DNA of 64,000 nucleotides from Anaerococcus nagyae (GTDB taxonomy: Bacteria; Bacillota; Clostridia; Tissierellales; Peptoniphilaceae). The notes beneath the pieces are model-generated. The model did not search any database. It had not been told where the DNA came from and worked only from the letters and a program-made list of their open reading frames with translations. Position numbers and translations under genes: made by a program. Below are positions 8,319 to 16,902 of the stretch, piece by piece. Numbering within the stretch: position 1 is the stretch's first letter; the number at the start of each line of letters is the position of its first letter. The stretch covers positions 1 through 64,000 of the forward strand of contig NZ_JAGGLS010000010.1 in the NCBI RefSeq assembly GCF_017874535.1. The letters are read 5' to 3'.

Positions 8319-9666
8319 TTTCTACCTCAATTTTTAAAATATTATTTGTCGTTTTATCTAGTTTAAAATCATTGGATACCCTATGACCTACTATCCATAT
8401 GATTTCATCATTAGATATAATTAATGGAATCTTATCACGTAAATTTCTATCTACTTTTTCATCAATGAAAAAGTCCTTTAACTTTTTATTATTATTCATA
8501 CCATAGGGTTTAAATTTATCTCCATTTTTCCTATATCTTATTGTAAGTGGAAAATCAACTTTGTCATAATCAAAATAAGCCGTATATTTATCCGTTTTTG
8601 TGACCTTATCAACCAAAGTAACATTAAATATAAGTCCATTAAAATATGTTTTTTTATCAGGACTTAATAACTCTATAGTTTTATTTAAATTATTACTTTG
8701 ATCTATATATAAATCATAAGTTTTATAATTTTTGATAAAAATCAAGCTATCTTTTACACTTTTCTTGCCATTGCCCAGACTAGTTATGCTTATAAATTGC
8801 TCAATATTTTCTTTAGAAATATCTTTTAAGTCACCTTTAAGTTTAAGAATAGCTCTCCTCAAAACTCTAGACTTTAGAGAATCTTCTAGAGCTTCAAAGC
8901 CATTTTTGTCAAAACTGATATTGTATTTTCCTACACTTTTTATAACATTATCACAGGCATTATCAACTCTAGACTCAATAATATCCAAATCATTTTTCAA
9001 AAGCTCAGATAAATTATATAAATTATCCACAACTTGAGGATTAATATTTTCCATTTTAGGAATTATTTCATTCCTTATATAATTTCTTGTATAATCATTT
9101 TCCCCATTGGTCTTATCATAAGCATAACTTATATTATTTTGATCAAGATAATTTATAATATCTCTTTTTTCCATAGATAAAATAGGTCTTATAATGTTAG
9201 AAGATTTGTAATTCATGGCACAAAGGCCATCTATACCTGTACCTCTAATCATCCTCATAATCATAGTTTCTGCTTGATCATTTTTATTATGAGCTATGGC
9301 AATTTTAGCTCCAGGATATTTTCTAGCTATTTCATTAAAAAAAGCATATCTAAGCCTTCTACCTGCATCTTCTGCTGAAATTTTATTTTTTCTTGCATAT
9401 TCATCCATGCTAGCTATTTTTACTTGAAATTCTATATCAAGTTCTTTAGCAGTTGCTTTTACCAAATTTTCATCTTTACTAGCTTCTTTTCTATGCAAAT
9501 GATTAAGATGTGCTAATATCAAGTTAAGATTATACTCAGCTTTTATTTCATTTAACATATAAGTTAAAAACTGACTATCTGGTCCTCCACTTGAGCCAAT
9601 TATTATTGTATCATTCTTTTCTATTAAATTATAATTTTCAATGATTTCTTTAAATTTTTTAATCAT
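8308..9666 (-). CDS. tilS: tRNA(Ile)-lysidine synthetase
   Basis: A 452-residue ATP-dependent enzyme that converts the wobble C of the AUA-reading isoleucine tRNA to lysidine, an essential decoding step. The PP-loop SGGPDS is at residues 26-31. Further family motifs are AHLNHLHR, SAEDAGRRLRYAFF and the HNKNDQAETMIMRMIRGTG segment. The C-terminal part (about 360-452) carries the small TilS C-domain with KFKPYGM...KKLKDFFID and IIWIVGHRVSNDFK. It overlaps divIC by 8 bases and hpt by 11. Confidence 0.95.
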   Translation of the reverse strand: MIKKFKEIIENYNLIEKNDTIIIGSSGGPDSQFLTYMLNEIKAEYNLNLILAHLNHLHRKEASKDENLVKATAKELDIEFQVKIASMDEYARKNKISAEDAGRRLRYAFFNEIARKYPGAKIAIAHNKNDQAETMIMRMIRGTGIDGLCAMNYKSSNIIRPILSMEKRDIINYLDQNNISYAYDKTNGENDYTRNYIRNEIIPKMENINPQVVDNLYNLSELLKNDLDIIESRVDNACDNVIKSVGKYNISFDKNGFEALEDSLKSRVLRRAILKLKGDLKDISKENIEQFISITSLGNGKKSVKDSLIFIKNYKTYDLYIDQSNNLNKTIELLSPDKKTYFNGLIFNVTLVDKVTKTDKYTAYFDYDKVDFPLTIRYRKNGDKFKPYGMNNNKKLKDFFIDEKVDRNLRDKIPLIISNDEIIWIVGHRVSNDFKLDKTTNNILKIEVENDK

Positions 9667-10036
9667 TTGTATTTATTTTTTCTTCGTTGTTAGCTTTTAT
9701 TTTTTCTATATTATCTTTTTCTTCATCATCTTTTTTGTCAGTAGCTTGCTTTGAACCCTTAACCATTCCAAGCCTTTCCTTAGCTATTTTTTCTTTAAAT
9801 TTATCAGTATTTCTTATATCATAATCTTTTTTAAGGCTATTAATTTCTGCATTAGTAGCATCTAACTTTTTTTGAGTAGATACTATTTCTTTATTTATGC
9901 TATTTATTTCATTATTCATCGCAGCATTAGATACATAATAAGCTATCGAGCTAATGATTAGTAATGCTATTAGAGTAAATAAAAAGCTTATATTTTTCTT
10001 TTTACGTCTTTTACTATAAGAATTTGCTTTATTCAT
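9659..10036 (-). CDS. divIC: Septum formation initiator, DivIC/FtsL-like
   Basis: A 125-residue bitopic membrane protein. A basic N-terminus (residues 1-17) is followed by one membrane helix (about 18-38), an extracellular coiled coil (about 40-78) and the family end pattern DKFKEKIAKERLGMVKGS. Proteins of this type form the FtsB/FtsL/DivIC bridge that activates septal wall synthesis. The C-terminus is a very charged low-complexity tail of about 25 residues, longer than usual. Between rqcP and tilS is the classic divIC position; the spoIIE gene found there in spore formers is absent. Confidence 0.85.
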   Translation of the reverse strand: MNKANSYSKRRKKKNISFLFTLIALLIISSIAYYVSNAAMNNEINSINKEIVSTQKKLDATNAEINSLKKDYDIRNTDKFKEKIAKERLGMVKGSKQATDKKDDEEKDNIEKIKANNEEKINTND

Positions 10037-10274
10037 CTACAACCTCATACATTTCTGTTGCGGAGGATTTTTTTGCTCCTTCAATCAAATTAGTTACTTT
10101 AACCTTTAAGTTACTTTTCCCAAAGGCAATTTCAATTATATCACCCTCTTTTACAATACTACCTGCCTTTGCAATTGTTCCATTTAAAGTAACTCTTCCA
10201 TTTTCACAAGCTTCTTTTGCCACTTGTCTTCTTTTAATTATTCTTGAATTTTTTAAAAATTTATCTATTCTCAT
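10029..10274 (-). CDS. rqcP: RqcP, S4-domain ribosome quality control protein
   Basis: An 81-residue protein made almost wholly of one S4 RNA-binding domain, with the typical start MRIDKFLKNSRIIKRRQVAKE and the NGRVTLNG loop. RqcP (YabO) works with RqcH in adding alanine tails on stalled 50S subunits. The family call is supported by length and by its place directly before divIC, as in Bacillus. It overlaps divIC by 8 bases and is first in the rqcP-divIC-tilS-hpt run. Confidence 0.9.
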   Translation of the reverse strand: MRIDKFLKNSRIIKRRQVAKEACENGRVTLNGTIAKAGSIVKEGDIIEIAFGKSNLKVKVTNLIEGAKKSSATEMYEVVDE

Positions 10275-10300
10275 AGGATGACTTTACTGTTAATGGCTCA

Positions 10301-10316
10301 TTTTAGCTAGCTAAAA
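10301..10316. other. 16-bp perfect palindrome upstream of rqcP
   Basis: TTTTAGCTAGCTAAAA lies between the terminator of the stress gene and the rqcP start (10274). It could be an operator or a leader hairpin for rqcP-divIC-tilS-hpt. I know no regulator for it. Confidence 0.4.
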
Positions 10317-10321
10317 TAAAA

Positions 10322-10346
10322 AAAGCCTAGGTTAAAACCTAGACTT
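10322..10346 (-). terminator. Intrinsic terminator of the stress-protein gene
   Basis: On the minus strand CTAGGTT pairs with AACCTAG and is followed by GCTTTTTTT. It lies about 20 bases after the 10365-11177 gene. Confidence 0.75.
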
Positions 10347-10364
10347 TTGTAATTTTGAATTTAA

Positions 10365-11177
10365 TTAGATAAGTTTTTCGTCGTCATCAACTTCTTTAAC
10401 GTCGCCTTCTTCAACAACATCAAGTTTTTCTTTTCTAACTTCATCAGAAACTTTTTGATTTTCTGTTACATTTTCTTTATTGATTTCAACTTCCTCTGTA
10501 ACTACAGCATCTTTATCAACTGTAACTCTTTCTTCGTGAATTGGAATTTTTATTTCTTGATCTGACTCATTAAATTTATATCCATCTTCAGCGGCATCAC
10601 CGTCTACAGCGTGTCTTTCGATTGTTACTCTTTCTTTTTCAACAGGAACTTCAACTTCTTGAGTTTCAGTTACAACGTGTTTTTTAAGTCCAATTTCACC
10701 AGATTGTACTCTTTCTTTATTAACTCTTAGTCTTTCTTCATGAAGTCTAATTTTATCTTGTTTAGAAAGGTCATCTCTATCAAGTATATCTTTATCAATA
10801 TAGTCTTTTCTTTGTTCATAAGCATTATCTACATATTCTGGATCTTCTAGATAGTTATCTCTTTCGATAGCTAATACATAGTTACCATTTTCAACAGCAC
10901 CAAGAGCTTCATCAGATACTGATCTATCAAAACCAAAATCTCCAAAGTATGCTGGATCTAAATCTTCACCTGTGTAGTATGCATAGATACCATTGTATTC
11001 TGGATCTAATGTTTCTCTGTTTGCTCTATCAGAAATTCCATAATATCTAAGATTATCATTCTTAAACTCTTTAGCGGAAATCACTTCTAATTCGTCATCA
11101 GAAAAACCTTGTGCTCTTAATTGATCAATTCTTGCTAGTAATTCATCTTCTGTTCTAAATGTTTCAAAATTTGCCAT
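10365..11177 (-). CDS. General stress protein (YflT/YsnF-like, DUF2382)
   Basis: A 270-residue cytoplasmic protein with two parts. Residues 1 to about 115 resemble the general stress protein 17M/YflT domain (FETFRTEDELLARIDQLRAQG, then SAKEFKNDNLRYYG). Residues about 155-265 form a DUF2382 (YsnF/AvaK) domain with the repeated pattern VPVEKERVTIER and IPIHEERVTVDK. The biochemical function is unknown; Bacillus relatives are SigB-induced stress proteins. The promoter matches the SigB consensus very closely. RBS AAAGGAG is eight bases before ATG. Monocistronic, and paired with the short DUF2382 gene next to it. Confidence 0.85.
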   Translation of the reverse strand: MANFETFRTEDELLARIDQLRAQGFSDDELEVISAKEFKNDNLRYYGISDRANRETLDPEYNGIYAYYTGEDLDPAYFGDFGFDRSVSDEALGAVENGNYVLAIERDNYLEDPEYVDNAYEQRKDYIDKDILDRDDLSKQDKIRLHEERLRVNKERVQSGEIGLKKHVVTETQEVEVPVEKERVTIERHAVDGDAAEDGYKFNESDQEIKIPIHEERVTVDKDAVVTEEVEINKENVTENQKVSDEVRKEKLDVVEEGDVKEVDDDEKLI

Positions 11178-11231
11178 TATATATATCTCCTTTTTTTTCT
11201 AGACTCATGTCTAACATGTTCTAGTAGGTAT

Positions 11232-11257
11232 ATACCCCCTAAATTTTTTTATTAAAC
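11232..11257 (-). promoter_or_regulatory. SigB-like general stress promoter
   Basis: On the minus strand GTTTAA (11257-11252), 14 bases, then GGGTAT (11237-11232). This fits the Bacillus SigB pattern GTTTAA-N12-14-GGGTAT exactly. The start codon of the stress gene is about 55 bases downstream. The leader also holds an imperfect inverted repeat (CTAGAACATG ... CATGAGTCTAG). Confidence 0.75.
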
Positions 11258-11299
11258 ATAAATCTCCAATTTTTTTTATCAGCTTTTAACATTTTAAAT

Positions 11300-11527
11300 T
11301 TATTTATCAATATCATCGTAGCTGATCTTAGAATCATCCACTGTTATGATTTCCTTTTTAACTGGAATTCTAATTTTCTCCATCTCAATATACTTTTCAC
11401 GACGTATAATAATTTCTTCTACTACTCTTCTTTCTTTTCTTACTTTAATACGTTCTTCGTGAAGAGGAATAACTACTGTTTCTCCTTTTGATAATTTATC
11501 TAAATATTCTTTTTTAATATCATCCAT
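11300..11527 (-). CDS. Short DUF2382 protein
   Basis: A 75-residue protein made of little more than one DUF2382 half: VIPLHEERIKVRKERRVVEE (about residues 19-38) and IRIPVKKEIITVDDS. It resembles the C-terminal domain of the neighbouring stress protein, including the (I/V)P(L/I)HEER motif. It may be a stand-alone partner or a shortened paralogue. A GGGTAT element (11566-11561) lies upstream, as in the SigB-like promoter next door, but with no good -35. The spacing to ATG (about 35 bases) fits a promoter. Confidence 0.75.
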   Translation of the reverse strand: MDDIKKEYLDKLSKGETVVIPLHEERIKVRKERRVVEEIIIRREKYIEMEKIRIPVKKEIITVDDSKISYDDIDK

Positions 11528-11600
11528 ATAAGCTATATCCTTTCCAACTTTTATTTATTTATACCCAAGTTTTAAAAAGTATAGTAATAATGGTGATAAT

Positions 11601-12638
11601 ATGAATAATATTTTACATATAGATTGTGATGCGTTTTATGCGTCTTGTGAGGAGATTAGAAACCCTAAATTAAAATCATTTCCAGTAGCAGTAGGTGGAT
11701 TAAGTAATAAATCAATCATTACAACGGCTAACTATAAAGCTCGTGAATTTGGCTTACATTCCGCTATGCCTGTCTTTATGGCAAAAGAATTATGTCCTAA
11801 TTTAATTCTAATAGCTGTAGATCATCCCTATTATAGAGAGAAATCCATGGAAGTTTTTGATATAATAAAAAAATATGCTAAAGATTTTGAGCAAGTATCT
11901 ATTGATGAGGCTTATCTTTTGATAGATTCTCCCGATCCCAAAGATTTGGCCATAGAAATACAAAAAGAAGTATTACTAAAAACTAAAATTAACGTTTCAA
12001 TTGGAATTTCTTATAATAAGTTTTTAGCAAAACTTGCAAGTGACTGGAATAAACCTCATGGTATTAAGGAAATCAGTAGAAAGGATATTCCAGAAATCTT
12101 ATTAGATTTAAAAATATCAAAAGTTCATGGCCTAGGCTCTCATGGTGTAGATAAGCTTCATAATATAGGTATTTATACCATCGATGATCTTATGAAATTA
12201 AATGAAGAATTCTTAATAGATCTTTTTGGAAAGCACGGTTCATACATTTACAATGTAATACGAGGCGTGGATAATAGAGAAGTAAATCCTACTAGAGAAA
12301 GAAAATCGCTTGGCCGTGAAAGAACTTTTAAAGAAAATACTAATAATATTAATATATTAAATCAGTATCTAAAGGAAATATCAGAAAAAATAGAGAATGA
12401 TTTGGCTAAGAAAGATTTACAGGGGAAAACTGTCAATATCAAACTTAAAAATTCTAACTTTAAAACTATAACTCGCGCAGTAACTTTACAAGAACCTATT
12501 TATAAAAAAGAAGATATCTATGAAATTTCCAAAGACTTACTTAAAGATGTATACAAAAAAGGAGAATATATTAGGCTAATAGGTATTTTTTTATCTAAAT
12601 TATCCTCCAGAAATAGTAACCAACTTACATTTTTATGA
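11601..12638 (+). CDS. dinB: DNA polymerase IV (Y family)
   Basis: A 345-residue translesion polymerase. Catalytic acidic residues are visible at D8 (HIDCDAFYASCEE) and D102/E103 (VSIDEAYLL). The palm, fingers and thumb occupy about residues 1-230 and the little finger 240-345. The last residues QLTFL form a sliding-clamp-binding motif, so the C-terminus is complete. It is the only plus-strand gene between 1 and 33 kb of the backbone and is convergent with recA. No clear LexA box is visible upstream. Confidence 0.95.
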   Translation: MNNILHIDCDAFYASCEEIRNPKLKSFPVAVGGLSNKSIITTANYKAREFGLHSAMPVFMAKELCPNLILIAVDHPYYREKSMEVFDIIKKYAKDFEQVSIDEAYLLIDSPDPKDLAIEIQKEVLLKTKINVSIGISYNKFLAKLASDWNKPHGIKEISRKDIPEILLDLKISKVHGLGSHGVDKLHNIGIYTIDDLMKLNEEFLIDLFGKHGSYIYNVIRGVDNREVNPTRERKSLGRERTFKENTNNINILNQYLKEISEKIENDLAKKDLQGKTVNIKLKNSNFKTITRAVTLQEPIYKKEDIYEISKDLLKDVYKKGEYIRLIGIFLSKLSSRNSNQLTFL

Positions 12639-12647
12639 CTTTATAAC

Positions 12648-12806
12648 AAAAAGGAACTATTGCAGAATGAATAAATCGTCCCAAATCATTAGAAGAACCT
12701 ATACAGAAACTTTGCCTACACGATCCGTAGGCTATGTAAAAATTTCTTAAGAAACCCTTCTAATTATGGGACGATAATTATTCATAGTTTTGCAACAGCG
12801 CCTTTT
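12648..12806. mobile_element. Hairpin repeat element, copy A (MITE-like)
   Basis: A 159-bp imperfect palindrome between the dinB stop and the recA stop. Left end AAAAAGGAACTATTGCA and right end TGCAACAGCGCCTTTT are inverted repeats. The arms continue with ATAAATCGTCCC...ATTAGAAG on the left and the complement TTCTAATTATGGGACGAT on the right. A small stem GCCTAC/GTAGGC (12714-12732) lies in the centre. Copy B at 35707-35866 shares arms and ends; copy C at 14100-14164 shares the inner arms. Ends of the type GGnnCTGTTGCA resemble IS termini, so a non-autonomous IS derivative is likely. It also probably ends both flanking transcripts. Confidence 0.75.
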
Positions 12807-12808
12807 AT

Positions 12809-13852
12809 TTATTCTATATCAAGACTTTCTTGGGTATCTTTGCCGTCTTCAACTGGATCAGAACTTTCTTCTGTTAAAGTTGCTCTAATCTTCCCTTCAA
12901 TTTCATTCATAATATCTTTATTTTCTTCTAGATACGTTTTTACATTTTCGCGTCCTTGACCAAGTTTATCCCCATTATATGAAAACCATGATCCTGCTTT
13001 TTCTACAATATCCATATCTACAGCTGTATCTAGTATGACACCAGATTTTGAAATTCCTGTTCCATACATTATATCAAACTCTACTACCTTAAATGGTGGA
13101 GCCACTTTGTTTTTAACAATCTTGACCCTAGTGCGGGAGCCTATAGAATTGTCTCCTTCAGTTATTGTTTTTATTCTTCTTATATCAAGTCTAACTGATG
13201 AATAAAACTTAAGAGCACGTCCACCTGTTGTGGTTTCTGGTGACCCAAACATTACGCCAACCTTTTCTCTTAATTGGTTAATAAATACTACTGTAGTGTT
13301 TGATTTTGAAATAACGCCTGTAAGTCTTCTTAATGCTTGACTCATAAGTCTAGCCTGAAGACCAACGTGACTATCTCCCATTTCTCCTTCAATCTCAGCA
13401 CGAGGTACAAGAGCTGCTACTGAATCTATAATAATTAAGTCTACTGCTCCAGATCTAACTAGAGATTCCGCTATATCTAAGCCTTGTTCTCCGGTATCTG
13501 GTTGAGATAAAATTAGATTATCTATATCTACTCCCAAATTTCTAGCATACTCTGCATCCATGGCATGCTCTGCATCTATAAATGCGCACATATTGCCTTC
13601 TTTTTGATCTTCTGCGATCATGTGAAGAGCAAGGGTTGTTTTACCAGAAGATTCTGGGCCAAATACTTCTATAACCCTACCTCTAGGAATGCCGCCGATT
13701 CCAAGAGCTATATCTAAATTTATAGCACCTGTTGGTATAGCAGAAACTGATACTCTTGGAGCTTCACCCATTTTCATTATAGAGCCTTTGCCGTATTTTT
13801 TTTCAATATTCTTAAAGGCTTGGTCTAAAGCCTTTTGTTTATTATTATCCAT
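12809..13852 (-). CDS. recA: Recombinase RecA
   Basis: A 347-residue RecA, the normal length. Walker A GPESSGKT lies at residues 65-72, followed by the Walker B strand [15 protein letters not shown]-binding loop 1 region [14 protein letters not shown] and loop 2 region [16 protein letters not shown]. The C-terminal tail is acidic, as usual. It drives homologous recombination and SOS signalling. It sits downstream of pgsA in the canonical order, but a bacteriocin cassette now separates the two. RBS AGGAGAA precedes ATG. I see no LexA box in its promoter. Confidence 0.98.
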   Translation of the reverse strand: MDNNKQKALDQAFKNIEKKYGKGSIMKMGEAPRVSVSAIPTGAINLDIALGIGGIPRGRVIEVFGPESSGKTTLALHMIAEDQKEGNMCAFIDAEHAMDAEYARNLGVDIDNLILSQPDTGEQGLDIAESLVRSGAVDLIIIDSVAALVPRAEIEGEMGDSHVGLQARLMSQALRRLTGVISKSNTTVVFINQLREKVGVMFGSPETTTGGRALKFYSSVRLDIRRIKTITEGDNSIGSRTRVKIVKNKVAPPFKVVEFDIMYGTGISKSGVILDTAVDMDIVEKAGSWFSYNGDKLGQGRENVKTYLEENKDIMNEIEGKIRATLTEESSDPVEDGKDTQESLDIE

Positions 13853-13901
13853 TTATTTTCTCCTATATATTTTATATAAACTATAGTCCCTTATTAGTTT
13901 T

Positions 13902-13929
13902 ATTATATCATTTCTCTACTTTTATTAAA
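13902..13929 (-). promoter_or_regulatory. recA promoter
   Basis: On the minus strand TTTAAT (13929-13924), a 16-base spacer, then TATAAT (13907-13902), about 50 bases before the recA start. The rest of the gap to the ABC gene, 13930-14095, holds no gene I can see. Confidence 0.6.
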
Positions 13930-14099
13930 GTAAGATATAAGTCTGATATAAGGCAAAACTTTTAATTTTGCTTGTAATTTTTTTAACTAGTAGTTATTAA
14001 CTTCTCGAACAAATGGCTTTGATTTTTCTTATAAATGACTCCTTAGCCATTCATAATTATTGTTTTATTTAGTTAGCTATTAGTATAAGATATTTCATA

Positions 14100-14164
14100 A
14101 AATAAATCGCCCTAAATCGTTGGAGCTTGTGTACTTATCTCCAATGATAAGGCGATTATTTATT
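14100..14164. repeat. Hairpin repeat element, copy C (short form)
   Basis: AATAAATCGCCCTAAATCGTTGGAG pairs with the complementary arm CTCCAATGATAAGGCGATTATTTATT around a 13-base loop. The arm matches the inner arm of copies A and B (AATAAATCGTCC, then AAATCATTAGAAG), but the TTGCA ends are missing. It lies 20 bases after the bacteriocin ABC ATPase gene. There is no clear T run, so it is not a plain terminator. Confidence 0.65.
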
Positions 14165-14184
14165 AGTTACACTAAGATTTTTGC

Positions 14185-14814
14185 TTAGAGATTTATCTTT
14201 CTTTGACACACACTTGCTGTATACTTATCATGAGTTACAACTAATACAGTTTTTCCAGATTTATTTAAGTCTTTTAAGACATCCATTACATATTCCTTAT
14301 TTTTTTCATCCAAGGAACCCGTTGGTTCATCTGCTAGTATCAAGCTAGATGGTTTTAAGATCGCTCTAGCTAAAGCAACTCTTTGCTGCTCTCCTCCAGA
14401 CAAACTTGCTACTATTTTATCTATATGATCTTTCATATTTACTTTTTCAAGTGCTTCAAGAATCATATTTTCCTCTTCATCTTTTGATTTGTTTACATAT
14501 TTAAGAGCAAGCTTTAAGTTATCTCTCACCGACTCATCTTCTATAAGAGCAAATGACTGAAATATGTATGAGATTTCTTCTCTGATTAGTTTTGAGCTCT
14601 TCGAACTATTTACTCTTACATTTTTATTATCTTTAAAATAATAATCTCCGTCATAATCACCTTCTATAAGGCCAATTATATTAAGAAGAGTAGATTTTCC
14701 AGAACCTGATTTACCAAGTATAGCTACCATCTCGCCTTCTTTGATGTCTAAATTTATATTATCTAAGACCATATGATCATCAAATGATTTGGATAAATTT
14801 TTTATTTTTATCAT
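14185..14814 (-). CDS. ABC ATPase of lactococcin-972-type bacteriocin exporter
   Basis: A 209-residue ATPase. It has Walker A GKSGSGKST, the signature LSGGEQQRVALARA, Walker B SLILADEPTGSLD and the switch histidine in VVTHDKY. This is the LolD/MacB-like class that pairs with FtsX-like permeases. I place the start at 14814 (MIKIKNLSKSF), because AAAGGAG is eight bases upstream; a longer frame opens at 14841 inside the permease gene. It follows the permease by one base. With the permease and bacteriocin genes it forms the standard lactococcin-972 group cassette, thought to give export and/or self-immunity. Confidence 0.9.
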   Translation of the reverse strand: MIKIKNLSKSFDDHMVLDNINLDIKEGEMVAILGKSGSGKSTLLNIIGLIEGDYDGDYYFKDNKNVRVNSSKSSKLIREEISYIFQSFALIEDESVRDNLKLALKYVNKSKDEEENMILEALEKVNMKDHIDKIVASLSGGEQQRVALARAILKPSSLILADEPTGSLDEKNKEYVMDVLKDLNKSGKTVLVVTHDKYTASVCQRKINL

Positions 14815-14815
14815 T

Positions 14816-16846
14816 TTATACTCCTTTAAGCTTAGCCGCAAGATTTTTGTTATCCTTAACCTTTATAAAAGTTATAATTAGAAGAATATCTATAAGGATA
14901 AAAATAGAGAAAATAGCTAAGATAAGTCGATTTTTAGTTAAAATACTTAATACTATAAAGGCGACAAGGTCTAATATACCTATCAATATAAAAAGAATCC
15001 TAAACCTATCTATTAATCTATGACCCAAAATCTTAGTCACATTAAGATATCTATTCTCTGTTAAAAAATATCCTTGTATGATAAAGAAAGAGACAAATAT
15101 GGATAGGATTATCAAACTTATCAGTGCAATCGATACTTTAATTATAAAAGATTTATATTCTTCTAGTCTATCTTTAAAAATAGATGATATAGGAGAAAAC
15201 TTCATATAATATTCTCCATTATATTTTTTATAAATCTTATCAATTATTTCTCTATTTTTCTTAGTATTTTCTATCTTTATAGGATTGTTAATGCCCGTAT
15301 TAGATAATGCTTGAATCTCACCTAAATTCATATTCATATCATCTACGAGGCTTATAATAGGATTTTTAACCAAAGGCTTATCCTCGTCATATGTGATAGC
15401 TTCAATATCTTTATCATAATAATATATATCAATATCAATATCTTTTAATTTATCTTCTTCTATCTCTTTAACATTATCAGTTTGATAAAAGTAATAAGCA
15501 AACATTTCCTCTATGTTTACATCTTTCATAGTTGATGGAACATATAATACATTTTCACCAATGTTAGGATTAAAACCAAGTTTTTTAATATAATTATCAT
15601 TTACATTTAAAACATCATAGCTTTTGTCTTTATCATAACTATTATTACTCCAATAAGGTTCGAATTTTCGATAATCAATATAACAAACATCATCAATATT
15701 TTTTACCATATCTTTATAGGCATCATATGGTATTTTGGAATATTCTTTACTTTTCATAAACAATCGTTCGTTTGATTCGTTTATAGACTCTCCTGTTAGG
15801 TAGTTAGGACTTTTCCTCGTATAAAAATCCGCTTTTTTTAAACTATCGAAAGTAAAGTCAAAACTCATTGATAGCATATATAATGATCCCACAACAAAAA
15901 TTGATACTATTATTTTAAGAGCAAAATTTATAAAATGTACCCACTTCATAGATACGAAACCCTTAATCATATTACTTATTGTAATATGATTAATTACTTT
16001 ATTTAATAAAAGACCTATTATCATATATACTAAAAGTATAGATAACTGCATAATAATAAGGCTTGTGTAAAAATTATCTGGTATATAGGAATTCATAATA
16101 TATATTCCAATATCTATTATAATACTTGTTATAACAATAGTGTGAATACTCCCTAACATATAAGATTTTAGAATATCTATTTCTTTTACTCCCAATAATT
16201 TTTGAATTCCAATTTTATCCATATTTACTAGCGGAGAATATAATGAAACTAATAACAAAGCTAATAAAAATACTAAAATTGCAACAATCGAAAATATAGA
16301 TATATTATTTATATAAGAATAGCTACTTCCCTGACTTTTTTTGGTCAATTCTTCTGGACTTGTTGATAGAAAATCTGATAATTCTTTTACTAATGAATCT
16401 CTATCATAAGGCTCATTTGATATAATAGTATATTCTCCATTTACAGAATCCCCTGTTTCTTTATAGTAATTATTCATATCTGCTATAGTAAGAGAGCCTA
16501 TATTCATAAATACAGGGAGGTTTTTGGGAAGATCATCTTTCTTAAATTCTCCTCCAAAGCTCTCATATGGGAAAGTCTCTCCGTTTATCATTAATAATTT
16601 ATAATAATCATTATTACTACTTGCAGTTTTTACAAAAGAAACCTTATACTTATCTGATAATTCACTTAATTCATTTAATAATTTATCAGTCTCTATTGTC
16701 TCTTCTTTTAAATATATACAATCCTGACTTATTTCTTTTTCTAAATGTCGTATCCTTTGGTATTCATTTACTATGTATATATTTATGCATAATATACTAA
16801 TACATACTGTTATTAAAAATATAATTAACTTATTAATCTTTTTCAT
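14816..16846 (-). CDS. Bacteriocin-associated integral membrane permease (DUF1430-like)
   Basis: A 676-residue membrane protein, starting at ATG 16846 behind TTAGGTG; an in-frame GTG lies three codons earlier. It has a duplicated layout: one N-terminal helix (about residues 7-24), an outside domain (about 30-190), a group of helices (about 192-290), another helix (about 310-330), a second large outside domain (about 340-565) and three C-terminal helices. This fits the large permeases found with lactococcin-972-type bacteriocins (FtsX-like superfamily). It is co-directional with the bacteriocin gene upstream and the ATPase downstream. Whether it exports, protects or both is not known from sequence. 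Confidence 0.85.
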   Translation of the reverse strand: MKKINKLIIFLITVCISILCINIYIVNEYQRIRHLEKEISQDCIYLKEETIETDKLLNELSELSDKYKVSFVKTASSNNDYYKLLMINGETFPYESFGGEFKKDDLPKNLPVFMNIGSLTIADMNNYYKETGDSVNGEYTIISNEPYDRDSLVKELSDFLSTSPEELTKKSQGSSYSYINNISIFSIVAILVFLLALLLVSLYSPLVNMDKIGIQKLLGVKEIDILKSYMLGSIHTIVITSIIIDIGIYIMNSYIPDNFYTSLIIMQLSILLVYMIIGLLLNKVINHITISNMIKGFVSMKWVHFINFALKIIVSIFVVGSLYMLSMSFDFTFDSLKKADFYTRKSPNYLTGESINESNERLFMKSKEYSKIPYDAYKDMVKNIDDVCYIDYRKFEPYWSNNSYDKDKSYDVLNVNDNYIKKLGFNPNIGENVLYVPSTMKDVNIEEMFAYYFYQTDNVKEIEEDKLKDIDIDIYYYDKDIEAITYDEDKPLVKNPIISLVDDMNMNLGEIQALSNTGINNPIKIENTKKNREIIDKIYKKYNGEYYMKFSPISSIFKDRLEEYKSFIIKVSIALISLIILSIFVSFFIIQGYFLTENRYLNVTKILGHRLIDRFRILFILIGILDLVAFIVLSILTKNRLILAIFSIFILIDILLIITFIKVKDNKNLAAKLKGV

Positions 16847-16861
16847 ACTTGTCACCTAAAA

Positions 16862-16895
16862 ATATTAGGATTCTGTGATCACAGAATCCTAATAT
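16862..16895 (-). terminator. 34-bp perfect palindrome, attenuator between bacteriocin and exporter
   Basis: Two 17-base arms meet at a central GATC (left arm ATATTAGGATTCTGTGA) with no mismatch. On the minus strand it is followed by TTTTTAGG, so it can act as an intrinsic terminator. It lies seven bases after the bacteriocin stop and just before the permease ribosome binding site. It would let the peptide be made in excess over the transporter. Confidence 0.85.
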
Positions 16896-16902
16896 ACTTA
16901 AA

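Noticed and set aside
13985..14010. CGAAC near recA considered as half of a LexA/DinR box
   Set aside because: The second half (GTTCG) is missing at the right spacing, and the site is far from the recA promoter.
14100..14164. Hairpin considered as a simple terminator of the bacteriocin operon
   Set aside because: No T run follows on either strand, and the arms match the hairpin repeat family.
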